Shown piece after piece: positions 51,825-61,497 of a DNA stretch of 64,000 nucleotides. The stretch's first letter is position 1; each line of letters starts with the position of its first letter. Made by a program: the position numbers and the translations under genes. Below the pieces are notes generated by a model that worked only from the letters and a program-made list of their open reading frames with translations, made no database searches and was not told the origin of the DNA. The stretch comes from Candidatus Borrarchaeum yapensis (lineage in GTDB: Archaea; Asgardarchaeota; Sifarchaeia; Borrarchaeales; Borrarchaeaceae), in the NCBI GenBank assembly GCA_016840515.1, contig JAEOSF010000001.1, forward strand, positions 144,232 through 208,231. The letters are read 5' to 3'.

Positions 51825-52991
51825 CTAAGATCTACTTAAAATTGTTACAAAAACGTTATTTCCGAATCCGCCAATAGCATGAGCAAGTCCTGTATCGACT
51901 CCAGTTACCTGACGCTTACCTGCTTCATTTCTCAGTTGCAAAGTGAGTTCAAGTACCTGACCTACACCTGTAGCTCCAACAGGGTGACCCTTAGCTTTTA
52001 GCCCTCCTGATACGTTTACTGGTAATTGACCATTTCTTTCAGTTACGCCGTCTTCAAGTGCCTTTCCTGCGGATCCTCGTTTAAAGAATCTCATATCTTC
52101 TAGGTTAACAAGTTCTAATGGTGTAAACGCATCATGAACTTCAAGTATATTGATCTCTCTTTGTGTTATTTCTGCCATTTTGAATGCACGGTCTGCTGCA
52201 AGGTGTGTAGCGTCTAAACTCATTAAATTTTCTCGGTTCATATATGCAAAGATGTCTGTAGCAGCACCAATCCCTTTAATGTAAATTGGTTGGTCACAAA
52301 ATTTTTTGATACTTTTTTCGCTGCTTATTATGACTGCTGCAGCGCCATCACTTCTTGGTGAGAAGTCAAACAATCTTAAAGGATCGGCAATAATTGGAGA
52401 GTTCAAGACATCTTCTATTGTTACCTTTTTGTGGTGAAAATGTGCGAGTGGATTAAGCAAAGCGTTTTTATGGTTCTTTACCGCGACTAAAGCCAGTTGT
52501 TCCCGTGTCAAACCGTTGTGAAGCATATTTAATCGAGTACACATGGCTGCTAAGGCAGGAATTGTTATACCCTGTTCTTGCTCCCAAGGATGAGTTGAAT
52601 TAGCAAGAATAGACGTAGATACGTCAGTTGAGACTTGAGTCATAAGTTCTACCCCGATAACGAGGACGTTATCAAACATGCCTGACTTTACCATCATAAC
52701 TGCTTGGTGAATTGCTGCAGCACCAGAAGCACTAGAGGCCCCTGATCTAAACGCGGGTATACCCGAAAGCCCAAGCACATCTGCGCAAAGTGCCGTTAAA
52801 TTTTGTTGACCATTAAACCGATTTGATGCTAAGTTAGAAATAACTAGGGCATCAATTTGTGAACGTGAAATAGATGCATCCAGTAAAGTCATTGATGCGG
52901 CGTCATATATTAGTGATGAGAGTGATTGTCCTTTTAATTTACCATATTTTGTCTGTCCAACACCAGTAATGAATATAGATTCTCCTTTCAC
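51825..52991 (-). CDS. Thiolase-like protein lacking the nucleophilic Cys, partner of DUF35
   Basis: A protein of about 388 residues with the archaeal/SCP2 thiolase fold (SIFITGVGQTKYGKLKG, LEVHDAFTPLELVNLEDM, GGLKAKGHPVGATGVGQ). At the position of the acylated cysteine (usual form C-A/S-S-G) it reads SSASGAAAI, so a serine stands in for Cys, and the C-terminal Cys is also missing. Such proteins paired with DUF35 include steroid-side-chain aldolases (Ltp2 with ChsH2-type partners) as well as the archaeal thiolase/HMG-CoA synthase complexes. Aldolase or a changed thiolase reaction is therefore as likely as plain thiolase. The GTG start at 52991 follows the DUF35 stop; a TTG at 53006 would overlap it. 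Confidence 0.85.
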   Translation of the reverse strand: MKGESIFITGVGQTKYGKLKGQSLSSLIYDAASMTLLDASISRSQIDALVISNLASNRFNGQQNLTALCADVLGLSGIPAFRSGASSASGAAAIHQAVMMVKSGMFDNVLVIGVELMTQVSTDVSTSILANSTHPWEQEQGITIPALAAMCTRLNMLHNGLTREQLALVAVKNHKNALLNPLAHFHHKKVTIEDVLNSPIIADPLRLFDFSPRSDGAAAVIISSEKSIKKFCDQPIYIKGIGAATDIFAYMNRENLMSLDATHLAADRAFKMAEITQREINILEVHDAFTPLELVNLEDMRFFKRGSAGKALEDGVTERNGQLPVNVSGGLKAKGHPVGATGVGQVLELTLQLRNEAGKRQVTGVDTGLAHAIGGFGNNVFVTILSRS

Positions 52992-52992
52992 G

Positions 52993-53376
52993 TCAAGTGC
53001 CTCCAAGTGGTTTAAATTTCAGTAAAATTCTTCCATCTCTCTTTTGAAAAATTGCTTCTAGTTTTTTGCCAACCGAGAGTTCATCCTCGGAAGCATCTAA
53101 TTGTGCGGAAATTCTTCCCCCTTCCTCAAGTTCTACTAAACCAATAACTAGCGGTGCATTCTCTTTGAATCTCGAAGGAACAGCATGAAGTACAGTATAT
53201 GTGATAAGCGTTCCTTTCCCTGTAAATTTGACTTTTTCAAAATTTGTGTTTCCACATCTGCGGCAATAAAAATTAGGATATACACTGACGCTACTACATG
53301 CTCTACATTTTGTTCCTACTAGTTCCTTTTTATCGAGGTCCTCTTTAAACTCTAGAATAAGCGATATGCCATTCAT
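52993..53376 (-). CDS. DUF35 OB-fold protein with zinc ribbon
   Basis: A 127-residue protein with a Cys-x2-Cys ... Cys-x2-Cys rubredoxin-like ribbon (CRACSSVSVYPNFYCRRCGN) followed by an OB-fold (GKGTLITYTVLHAVP, PLVIGLVELEEGGRISAQL). Proteins of this type bind CoA and hold thiolase-like partners in a complex; the next gene is such a partner. The ATG follows GAAGGTTATTAG. Confidence 0.92.
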   Translation of the reverse strand: MNGISLILEFKEDLDKKELVGTKCRACSSVSVYPNFYCRRCGNTNFEKVKFTGKGTLITYTVLHAVPSRFKENAPLVIGLVELEEGGRISAQLDASEDELSVGKKLEAIFQKRDGRILLKFKPLGGT

Positions 53377-53520
53377 TTCTAATAACCTTCTTTTTTGTTT
53401 GTCCTTTAAAGGAATGTGAATCTTAGATCCTAGACGATTTAAAAATTCAACAAACGAAACCTAAAAATAATTAGCTGTAGTGTGTCTTAATGCACCTCTT
53501 ATATTCAATTGGAGATTATT

Positions 53521-54927
53521 ATGAGATCAAAGAGATATCTTCTCATTTCGATTTTTTTAATGTTCTTATTTTGTTTAAACATCGGTTCGATTGGACTAAC
53601 TAAAGCACAAGGATCCGATCCACCTCAAAAAATTCGTATAACATCCGAAAATAGTTTTGCCTCTTCGGTAACAATAACTTGGCAAACAAACTCCGCATCT
53701 TCAGAAAATGATGTGGTCTATGATAAGGTTTCACATAGTTCTCCAACGGATTACTTTTATTCTAAAACGGGTGCCAATTTCACATACAACGGAGCAAGCG
53801 GTCATATTCACATGACCACAATAGATACCCTCGATCCTGATACAGTTTATTATTTTCGTTGTGGAGGGGATATTGGCGGTTGGAGTGAAGAAAGAATGTT
53901 CGAAACAGCCCCTACTTCCGAAACTGATTTTGCTTTCGTAGTGGGAGGTGACAGTAGAGCGTTAGGGGGTAATATGACACTTGTTTCGCAGGCTATGGCG
54001 CAGTTTAGCCCATCTTTTGTTGTTCATTTAGGAGATATGGTTACCGATGGAGACAATCAAGCTGAATGGGATACATGGTTTGATGATATTAATGATAATT
54101 GGATTGGAGCCAATGGCTTTACAATTCCAGTTATTCCAGCACTAGGAAATCATGAAAACAATAACACAAAATATTATGAACAATTTGCCTTGCCAGAGAA
54201 TGAACAGTGGTATTATTATGATTGGGGAAATGTTAGAATCTTCGTTTTGAACAGCGATGCTTCTTTGTCACAAATTCAAACCACTCAAAAAGATTGGTTA
54301 AAAACTGAGTTGGAAAACACTCCTCAGTCTATGTGGACGATGGTCTTTTTCCATCATAATGTCTATTATTCAGGAAAGCATGGAAACAATACTGACCTGC
54401 AAACCTATTGGGTTCCCTTGTTTGATCAATATAATGTTAGTATGGTATTTCAGGGGCACACTCATCACTATCATCGAACAAAATTGTTAAGAAATAATGA
54501 AATAGTTTCAATTAACGGAACAGTTTACATAACAACAGGTGCATGGGACGCACCTCTATACGATGTTGATCCACAAACATATTCCGCACATGGAAACAAA
54601 ACATACCATTTTGTTTTGATGAATGTTACCGATGATTTTCTTTACCTTGATGCGAAAGACTCCTCAGGAAGCACTTTTGATTATTTATGGCTGTATAAAA
54701 ATGGGACAACAATTGGAGACGACATTGAATACGATATAGAAAATGATAATGACGGCAGTGATGGAGGAAATAATGACGGCAGTGATGGAGGAAATAACGG
54801 AGGGACTAATGATGAACCAGAGGACCAAGAACCAGAGGATGATTTAACGGAAGAAATAATCTCAATACCATTGTGGTGGTTTCGCTTCTGGGAGTGGTTA
54901 ATTAGATTTTTATCTCACATGATATAA
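53521..54927 (+). CDS. Secreted purple-acid-phosphatase-like metallophosphoesterase
   Basis: About 468 residues: a signal peptide (LLISIFLMFLFCLNIGSIGL), an N-terminal fibronectin-like domain typical of purple acid phosphatases (IRITSENSFASSVTITWQTN), then the calcineurin-like domain with VGGDSRA, VVHLGDMVTDGD, ALGNHENN, FFHHNVYYSG and FQGHTHHYHR. All metal ligands are seen. The C-terminus has an Asp/Gly/Asn linker with two exact 24-base repeats (54748-54771 and 54772-54795) and a Trp-rich membrane-seeking end (WWFRFWEWLIRFL). It probably recovers phosphate or cleaves phosphoesters at the cell surface. Confidence 0.87.
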   Translation: MRSKRYLLISIFLMFLFCLNIGSIGLTKAQGSDPPQKIRITSENSFASSVTITWQTNSASSENDVVYDKVSHSSPTDYFYSKTGANFTYNGASGHIHMTTIDTLDPDTVYYFRCGGDIGGWSEERMFETAPTSETDFAFVVGGDSRALGGNMTLVSQAMAQFSPSFVVHLGDMVTDGDNQAEWDTWFDDINDNWIGANGFTIPVIPALGNHENNNTKYYEQFALPENEQWYYYDWGNVRIFVLNSDASLSQIQTTQKDWLKTELENTPQSMWTMVFFHHNVYYSGKHGNNTDLQTYWVPLFDQYNVSMVFQGHTHHYHRTKLLRNNEIVSINGTVYITTGAWDAPLYDVDPQTYSAHGNKTYHFVLMNVTDDFLYLDAKDSSGSTFDYLWLYKNGTTIGDDIEYDIENDNDGSDGGNNDGSDGGNNGGTNDEPEDQEPEDDLTEEIISIPLWWFRFWEWLIRFLSHMI

Positions 54928-55048
54928 CGTTGGCTTCTGAGATTCCATTGACGCTCTCCGCGACTGGAATCGGAAGCTTTCTTTGTAAAAGGTTCTTTTC
55001 TTTTGGTCAATGCGTAATTTAGGAAGTCTTATGATAGTTGAGGACAGT

Positions 55049-56650
55049 TTAAGCTCTAAAACGTGCATAAGTACGATAATTTCTCATTAATCTCCAGATA
55101 GATTGTGCCTTTCCGACCAATCGCCTTTTTTGCAGGGAATTTCTATCTGGAAACTCTGTTACACGACCCATTAACTTCCATGATGATGGAAGATAATTCT
55201 CTTTGAGAGGAGGTCCGTATACCTGATTCTGATTTAAGTATGTAGAAAGAACTGCAGAGATGATTGCTACTTCTTTGTATTCTTCTTCATATGGTCTGCC
55301 ACTAAAAATAAATTCCCTTTCAACAAAATCAGTTGATATCTCTCCGCTCAAGAAACGATCGTGGTTAAGTAATTCTTGGTGAAAGGGGATCGTGGTCGGA
55401 ACACCCTCAATAACATACTCATTTAACGCTCGTTTCATTCTTATTATAGTTTCTTGTCTATTTTCACCCCAGGTGATTAATTTGGCAATTAGCGAGTCGT
55501 AGAACGGGGGAATTGTGTAACCACCTCGCATAGCGCTGTCTACTCGAACTCCATGACCACCGGGGGGGTGATAATACGTAACTTGTCCAGGGCACGGGAT
55601 AAAATTTGCATAAGGATCTTCTGCATTGATTCTACATTCAATAGCATGTCCATGTATCTTGATGTCAGCTTGGGAGTACCTTAAGGGTTCTCCAGCGGCT
55701 ATATGGATTTGCTCCCTTACTAAATCGACTCCTGTGATTGCTTCAGTAATGGGGTGTTCTACTTGAATGCGAGTGTTCATCTCCAGAAAATAAAAGTCTT
55801 CGCCAGCAAATAGAAATTCGACAGTTCCCGCATTAGTATATCCTGCTACCTCTGCAGCACGGATCGCAGTTTCACCGGCGTGTTTTCTTAACCCCTCAGT
55901 CATAATTGGTGAAGGTGCTTCTTCTAGTAGTTTTTGATGTCTCCTTTGGACTGAACAATCTCTTTCCCCTAAGTGAATTATGTTGCCGTATTCATCGGCC
56001 AGTATTTGAAATTCGATATGACGTATGCCTCTCAAGTATTTTTCCATAAATAGTTCATCATCACCAAAAGCAGATTTTGCTTCCACTTGTGCAGCATGAA
56101 AAGCATCGGCAAGCTCTTTTTCATTGTTTGCAATTTTTATTCCTCGACCTCCTCCACCTGCTGACGCTTTTAGCATCACAGGATATCCTATGTACTCAGC
56201 GACTCGCTTGGCTTCATCGAAATTTCGAAGTTTGTCCTTTGTTCCTGGCACAATTGGTACGCCTCCATTCTTCAGCATTTTTCTAGCTTCGTTCTTATTA
56301 CCAAACTTCCCAATAGCCTCACTATTAGGTCCGATGAACTTTATTCCGTTTTTTTCACATAAAGCCGCAAAATCGTCATTTTCTGCTAGAAATCCATAAC
56401 CTGGATGAATTGCCTCGCAGTTCATTTCTAATGCTGTTGTGATAATTTTATCCTTGTTTAAGTAACTTTCAGTAAGAGCGTTACCTCCAATGCATTTGAC
56501 ATTATCAGCATATTGGGCGTGTAGAGCATGTCTATCCGCTTCTGAACAAATTGCTACGCTCTCTATACCTAGTTCTTTACATGCTCTTATAACTCGGACT
56601 GCAATTTCTCCTCGGTTTGCAATTAGAATTCTTTCAAATAGTTTAGTCAT
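55049..56650 (-). CDS. Biotin carboxylase subunit (propionyl/acetyl-CoA or pyruvate carboxylase)
   Basis: The 533-residue protein has ILIANRGEIAVRVIRACKELGI, HPGYGFLAEN, LKASAGGGGRGIKI (ATP-grasp), LGERDCSVQRRHQKLLEEAPS, FLEMNTRIQVEHPITEAITG and the C-terminal PCPGQVTYYHPPGG. It carboxylates the biotin of a carrier protein using ATP and bicarbonate. It is transcribed leftward, opposite to the carboxyltransferase (61498) and biotin carrier (63079), so it is regulated apart from them. The C-terminal extension beyond the usual 450 residues is basic and of unknown use. Confidence 0.93.
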   Translation of the reverse strand: MTKLFERILIANRGEIAVRVIRACKELGIESVAICSEADRHALHAQYADNVKCIGGNALTESYLNKDKIITTALEMNCEAIHPGYGFLAENDDFAALCEKNGIKFIGPNSEAIGKFGNKNEARKMLKNGGVPIVPGTKDKLRNFDEAKRVAEYIGYPVMLKASAGGGGRGIKIANNEKELADAFHAAQVEAKSAFGDDELFMEKYLRGIRHIEFQILADEYGNIIHLGERDCSVQRRHQKLLEEAPSPIMTEGLRKHAGETAIRAAEVAGYTNAGTVEFLFAGEDFYFLEMNTRIQVEHPITEAITGVDLVREQIHIAAGEPLRYSQADIKIHGHAIECRINAEDPYANFIPCPGQVTYYHPPGGHGVRVDSAMRGGYTIPPFYDSLIAKLITWGENRQETIIRMKRALNEYVIEGVPTTIPFHQELLNHDRFLSGEISTDFVEREFIFSGRPYEEEYKEVAIISAVLSTYLNQNQVYGPPLKENYLPSSWKLMGRVTEFPDRNSLQKRRLVGKAQSIWRLMRNYRTYARFRA

Positions 56651-56876
56651 ACTTTTTCACCTATTCAACGTTTTGTGCCCTGTAGTGATTAGACATGCTC
56701 CTTCGCATTAAGAAAGATTGCGTTTTTTTATAACAGATTTGATCAAAATCGTGAGACCTATTGAACTAGGATTCCATTATTTTTAAGTAGTAAGGATGTA
56801 CTTGCGGAGAAACTTATAAACATCCAGTGTAAATAGAGATGTTATCAATTAATCAGAACTCACAAGAGGTAATCTA

Positions 56877-57296
56877 ATGTCATCATCATTCAGATTCAGA
56901 ATTCTTGTTGCCAAACCAGGTTTAGATGGCCATGATCGTGGTGCAAAAATCATAGCACGCGCATTACGGGATGCAGGTATGGAGGTCATATATACAGGCA
57001 TCCGTCAAACGCCTGAACAAATTGTTCAAGCCGCGCTACAGGAAGATGTGCAAGCAATTGGATTAAGTATCCTTTCTGGCGCGCATATGCAATTATTTTC
57101 AAGAATAATGGAGTTACTGAAAAAAGAAGGGCTTGATAATCAATTGTTAGTATTTGCCGGTGGGATAATTCCAAAGGAAGACATTCAAGAATTACTTAAG
57201 GTTGGAATTACCAAAGTATTTGGCCCTGGGACTTCTACCAGTGTTATTGTTGAGCACCTCACACAGACATTGGAAGATAAGTTTCAAACAGGATAG
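56877..57296 (+). CDS. mcmA2: Methylmalonyl-CoA mutase, cobalamin-binding subunit
   Basis: The 139-residue protein is a stand-alone B12 domain: [29 protein letters not shown], with the D-x-H-x-x-G cobalt-binding histidine, and [27 protein letters not shown]. It pairs with the large subunit encoded 66 bases downstream. The archaeal two-gene arrangement differs from the single-chain bacterial alpha subunit. The ATG follows GAGGTAATCTA. Confidence 0.95.
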   Translation: MSSSFRFRILVAKPGLDGHDRGAKIIARALRDAGMEVIYTGIRQTPEQIVQAALQEDVQAIGLSILSGAHMQLFSRIMELLKKEGLDNQLLVFAGGIIPKEDIQELLKVGITKVFGPGTSTSVIVEHLTQTLEDKFQTG

Positions 57297-57362
57297 TCCA
57301 GTCTGTTTGAGAGTCTAAGATAAATAGAAATTAATTACAAAAAGGCAAAGGAAGCTGATAAC

Positions 57363-59045
57363 TTGTCTAAAGAAGAACTGGATGAAATAGAAAAACGAAA
57401 ACAAGAATGGGAAAATAAAACTCTGAAACCTATACTTGACAAATACCCTGAACGGGCAAAGGAGTTTGTTACTACCTCAAGTTCAAGTGTTAATCGCTTA
57501 TATACCCCTCTTAATTTGACAGATTCTGATTATCTTACGGATGTTGGATTTCCAGGTGAATTTCCCTATACGAGAGGCGTACAACCTACCATGTTCAGAG
57601 GGCGACTCTGGACTATGCGACAATACGCAGGATATGGAACTGCCGAAGAAACCAACAAACGATTTAAGTTATTGCTTGAACAAGGACAGACAGGATTATC
57701 TGTTGCATTTGATTTACCGACACAGATAGGCTATGACTCAGATCACCCTCTTGCTTTAGGTGAAGTAGGCAAGGTTGGAGTTGCGATCGATACTTTAAAA
57801 GACATGGAAACTCTTTTTGATGGAATTCCACTTGAGAAAGTAAGTACTTCTATGACTATTAATGCACCAGCATCTATTTTGCTAGCTATGTATATTGCAG
57901 TAGCTGAAGAGCAAGGTATATTCCAAGATAAATTAGCGGGTACAATACAAAATGATATTTTGAAAGAATACTCTGCTCGAGGTACGTATATTTTTCCACC
58001 TCGACCAAGCATGCGGTTGATCACTGATGTTTTTGAATATTGCTCAAAATGGAATAAAATGCCAAGATGGAACACGATCAGTATCAGTGGCTACCATATG
58101 AGAGAGGCAGGATGTACAGCTGTCCAAGAAGTAGCGTTTACTTTGGCAAATGCTATAGCGTATGTCGAAGCCGCACTTAAAAAGGGGATTGAGCTTGATA
58201 CATTCGCCAGGCGTCTGAGTTTCTTCTGGTGTTCGCATAATGATTTTTTTGAGGAAGTTGCAAAGTTCCGAGCCGCAAGGCGTCTGTGGGCACGCATTAT
58301 GAGAGAACGATTTAAGGCAAAAAATCCACGCTCATGGCAAATGCGATTTCACACACAAACCGCAGGACAAAGTTTAACAGCTCAACAGCCAGAAAATAAT
58401 ATTATCCGTGTTGCAATACAAGCTTTATCTGCTGCCTGTGGCGGTACTCAATCGCTCCACACAAATTCAATGGATGAAGCACTAGCGTTACCTTCTGAAA
58501 AAGCTGCACAAATCGCACTAAAAACGCAACAAATAATTGCCTATGAAAGTGGGGTAGCGTTAACCATTGACCCTCTTGCGGGTTCATATTACGTAGAAAC
58601 GATGACTAATGAGATAGAAAAACGCGCAATGGAATACATTGAGAAGATTGATGAAATGGGTGGCGCGGTAGTCGCGGTTGAACGAGGATTTATTCAGAAA
58701 GAAATTCATGAAAGTGCCTACCTTTATCAGAAAGAAATCGAATTAAAAAAGCGCATCATTGTAGGTGTGAACGAATTCATTATTGGGGATCAACCAGATG
58801 TAGAAATCCTCCGTGTTGACCCAGAAGTTGAAAAGGTACAATTAGCGAGTTTGGGAAGAATCAAGAAAGAACGAAATAATCTAAAAGTGCAGGAAACCTT
58901 AAAACAGATTGAAAAAATTGCCAATAGTGGTGAAAACCTCATGCCAGCCATACTTGACGCTGTAAAGGCATATGCAACTCTGGGTGAAATTTGTGGTGTA
59001 TTGAGAGAGGTTTTCGGAGAATATATAGCACCTGATGCCTTCTAA
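57363..59045 (+). CDS. mcmA1: Methylmalonyl-CoA mutase, large subunit
   Basis: The 560-residue subunit forms the TIM-barrel that binds methylmalonyl-Co[75 protein letters not shown] and [20 protein letters not shown]. It ends without a B12 domain. The TTG start follows GGAAG. It interconverts (R)-methylmalonyl-CoA and succinyl-CoA with adenosylcobalamin. Its end overlaps the adenosyltransferase gene by 11 bases. Confidence 0.95.
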   Translation: MSKEELDEIEKRKQEWENKTLKPILDKYPERAKEFVTTSSSSVNRLYTPLNLTDSDYLTDVGFPGEFPYTRGVQPTMFRGRLWTMRQYAGYGTAEETNKRFKLLLEQGQTGLSVAFDLPTQIGYDSDHPLALGEVGKVGVAIDTLKDMETLFDGIPLEKVSTSMTINAPASILLAMYIAVAEEQGIFQDKLAGTIQNDILKEYSARGTYIFPPRPSMRLITDVFEYCSKWNKMPRWNTISISGYHMREAGCTAVQEVAFTLANAIAYVEAALKKGIELDTFARRLSFFWCSHNDFFEEVAKFRAARRLWARIMRERFKAKNPRSWQMRFHTQTAGQSLTAQQPENNIIRVAIQALSAACGGTQSLHTNSMDEALALPSEKAAQIALKTQQIIAYESGVALTIDPLAGSYYVETMTNEIEKRAMEYIEKIDEMGGAVVAVERGFIQKEIHESAYLYQKEIELKKRIIVGVNEFIIGDQPDVEILRVDPEVEKVQLASLGRIKKERNNLKVQETLKQIEKIANSGENLMPAILDAVKAYATLGEICGVLREVFGEYIAPDAF

Positions 59046-59610
59046 TATCAAATCAAAGGAGATGTTTTCAATTTCACGTAAAGGATTAACACAGGGATTG
59101 GTACAGGTATATACTGGGCATGGACGCGGAAAAACAACTTCAGCACTTGGACAAGCCCTCCGCGCTATTGGTCATGGCTTAAGGGTATACATGGGGTGTT
59201 TTTTTAAAAAGAGGCCAGTTGGAGAACTAATCGCTGCAAAAAAATATCTACAGAACAGTCTCACAATCGAACAATTTGGTCCTTCAAGATTTATCCAAAA
59301 AGATGAGCAAACAAAAGAAGATAAAAGAATAATCAATAAAGCTTTTCAACGTGCTCGAAAAGTTTTACTGAGCGGGAATTATGATATTGTGATTTTGGAT
59401 GAGATCAACAGAGCTGTTGATTTGAAATTAATTGATTTAGAGGCAGTTCTTGAGTTACTGAAAGAGAAACCTCCACATGTTGAATTAATTTTAACTGGGA
59501 GAGGAGCTCATCCAGAGATCGTAAAAAACGCAGATTTGGTTACAGAAATGCTTAATATTAAGCACCCTCTGGCAACGGGTATAAAAGCACGTAAAGGGAT
59601 TGAATATTAA
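59035..59610 (+). CDS. cobO: Cob(I)alamin adenosyltransferase, CobO type
   Basis: The 191-residue protein has the P-loop [29 protein letters not shown], and [26 protein letters not shown], as in CobA/CobO corrinoid adenosyltransferases. It makes the adenosylcobalamin needed by the mutase in whose operon it lies. The start overlaps the end of mcmA1; an internal ATG at 59062 is possible. No MeaB/ArgK chaperone gene is in the window. Confidence 0.92.
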   Translation: MPSNIKSKEMFSISRKGLTQGLVQVYTGHGRGKTTSALGQALRAIGHGLRVYMGCFFKKRPVGELIAAKKYLQNSLTIEQFGPSRFIQKDEQTKEDKRIINKAFQRARKVLLSGNYDIVILDEINRAVDLKLIDLEAVLELLKEKPPHVELILTGRGAHPEIVKNADLVTEMLNIKHPLATGIKARKGIEY

Positions 59611-59646
59611 ACTCTCTATTGAAAGTTCTTGAAAGGGGTATTACAA

Positions 59647-60063
59647 ATGAATAAGCAAATGATTAAAATTGACCACATTGGTATTGCCGTGAACGATTTA
59701 AAAGAAGCATTAAAACTCTACGAAAATTTAGGGTTACATGTCGATAAACTTGAAACTGTTACAGAACAAAAAGTTACTACCGCATTTATTCCGTGTGGTG
59801 AGGTGAATCTTGAATTATTGGAAGCAATAGAAAACGAGGGGCCTGTAGCTAAATTCATCGAAAAAAGAGGAGAAGGCATCCACCACATATCCATAAGAGT
59901 GACGGATATAGAAGCACTCTTGAATGAGTTAAAGGAGAAAGGAATAAGATTGGTTGATGAAACACCAAGGAAAGGTGCTCATAATTCCAAAATAGCTTTT
60001 ATACACCCAAAAGCGATGAAGGGCGTGCTTATAGAACTCTGTGAAAAAGAAAACGAGAGTTAA
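59647..60063 (+). CDS. mce: Methylmalonyl-CoA epimerase
   Basis: The 138-residue protein is a glyoxalase-fold enzyme: KIDHIGIAVNDLKEALKLYE, VNLELLEAIENEGPVAKFIEKRGEGIHHISIRV and FIHPKAMKGVLIELCE, carrying the metal ligands His, His and Glu. It converts (S)- to (R)-methylmalonyl-CoA between carboxylase and mutase. The ATG at 59647 follows AAGGGG. Confidence 0.95.
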   Translation: MNKQMIKIDHIGIAVNDLKEALKLYENLGLHVDKLETVTEQKVTTAFIPCGEVNLELLEAIENEGPVAKFIEKRGEGIHHISIRVTDIEALLNELKEKGIRLVDETPRKGAHNSKIAFIHPKAMKGVLIELCEKENES

Positions 60064-60085
60064 TTGAAAACGTTTAGTGATTTAA

Positions 60086-60886
60086 TTGACACATGATTTT
60101 TTATCACCTAACACCATAAAAAATGGACTTCATACAAAATTTATCGGCAGCGAAATACGATATTTCGATGAAGCCGGATCTACCAATGATATTGCGAAAG
60201 AGTTGGCTAGAAAAGGTGCTTCAGAGGGGTTATTAGTTCTTGCTGAAACTCAAACTAGTGGCAGGGGACGTCTCGGAAGGGTTTGGCAATCGCCTCCAGG
60301 TGGCATCTGGCTTTCCTTAATGTTGCGACCAAAACTGACTCCTCAAGAAGCGCCAAAACTTACCTTTATAGGTGCAATAGCAGTTGCGTTTTGCATTCGA
60401 AATTTAGGTTTAGATGCAAAAATAAAGTGGCCTAACGATGTTTTAGTTAACAACAGAAAGGTTTGTGGTATTTTAACTGAAATGGAAGCCGAAATAGATG
60501 TGCTTCATTACGTAGTTGTGGGAATTGGAATAAATACTAATTTTAAAAAAGATAAATTGCCTATTGACATTCAAAAAACTGCAACAACTCTTAAGAGTGA
60601 ATTAAAAGAATCTGTTAATCGAAATGAATTCATCGCTTGTTTATTAAATGAATTTGAAAGAGCGTATTTAGTTTTTCTGAAAAAGGGATTTTCTCCTATT
60701 TTGGAGGAGTGGAAAGAATTATCCTGCATTTTAAATGAAGATGTACGTGTCTATATGGATGATAAAATAATTGACGGAAAAGCGATAGATGTAGACCAAG
60801 CAAGTGGTGCATTAATACTTAAACTTGATAATGGATCCATCGAAAAAATCTTATCAGGCGATGTTTCAGTTCGTAGACGTTTATAG
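60086..60886 (+). CDS. birA: Biotin-protein ligase
   Basis: The 266-residue protein has EAGSTNDIAKELARKGASEG, TQTSGRGRLGRVWQSPPGGIWLSLML and KWPNDVLVNNRKVCGILTE, and ends with the small SH3-like domain. It lacks the N-terminal DNA-binding helix-turn-helix of E. coli BirA, so it is enzyme only. It biotinylates the carrier encoded at 63079-63666. The start is a TTG with a weak ribosome site, which is less certain than most in this window. Confidence 0.93.
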   Translation: MTHDFLSPNTIKNGLHTKFIGSEIRYFDEAGSTNDIAKELARKGASEGLLVLAETQTSGRGRLGRVWQSPPGGIWLSLMLRPKLTPQEAPKLTFIGAIAVAFCIRNLGLDAKIKWPNDVLVNNRKVCGILTEMEAEIDVLHYVVVGIGINTNFKKDKLPIDIQKTATTLKSELKESVNRNEFIACLLNEFERAYLVFLKKGFSPILEEWKELSCILNEDVRVYMDDKIIDGKAIDVDQASGALILKLDNGSIEKILSGDVSVRRRL

Positions 60887-60999
60887 AAAATGGTTGCTAA
60901 TGCGAAAACACCTCGATTTTTTTTATTAAATATCAACTAATTTATACTAATTTTACTGTATACAATAGTATACTGTAGTTCACCAACAGGAGGGTTCGG

Positions 61000-61302
61000 A
61001 TGCGCGAAAAGACACTAAGAGTTTCGAATGAAGAATATGAACTCCTGCAAGAGGCTAAGAGCTCATTAATGGAGAGCGGTGTGGGGGAACTTAAAGATCA
61101 TAAAAAATGCCCAAAGTGCGATACTGAAATGCATGGATTCGATATAAAATCTTACTATACCAAATGCCCGAATTGTGAAGAAAAATTAGAAGGTATTTGG
61201 ATTTCTACTACTGAAGCGCCAGTTCTGGGAGCAATAGTAGGCTTGGGAATGGGGGCTTTGTTGACTTTTATTTCAAAGAAAAAGAGAAGAAGATGGATTT
61301 GA
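61000..61302 (+). CDS. Small zinc-ribbon membrane protein, unknown
   Basis: A 100-residue protein with CPKCDTEMHGFDIKSYYTKCPNCEE (four Cys, one zinc) in the centre, one C-terminal transmembrane helix (VLGAIVGLGMGALLTFI) and a basic tail. The N-terminal 20 residues (TLRVSNEEYELLQEAKSSL) resemble a short DNA-contact or antitoxin-like helix. Its ATG follows AGGAGGG. No family recognised; it lies within the propionyl-CoA gene run and may be cotranscribed. Confidence 0.6.
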   Translation: MREKTLRVSNEEYELLQEAKSSLMESGVGELKDHKKCPKCDTEMHGFDIKSYYTKCPNCEEKLEGIWISTTEAPVLGAIVGLGMGALLTFISKKKRRRWI

Positions 61303-61497
61303 GGACGCTATCTAGATAATCAACAGTAGATCTGTAAACTACCTTACGCTAAAACTGAGAGACTTCCTGCCATCGAAGTTAAACAGTTATGAAGTCAATT
61401 GTTATGTTTTTTCAACAATTATTATAAATAGTGATACTTAGTAACAACTCACGAGTCCCAGAAATAAATTGACTTGGAACACCATGGAGGTTGCTTA

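Noticed and set aside
57743..58297. Several antisense frames inside the mutase large-subunit gene
   Set aside because: Shadows of a strongly conserved coding sequence on the plus strand.
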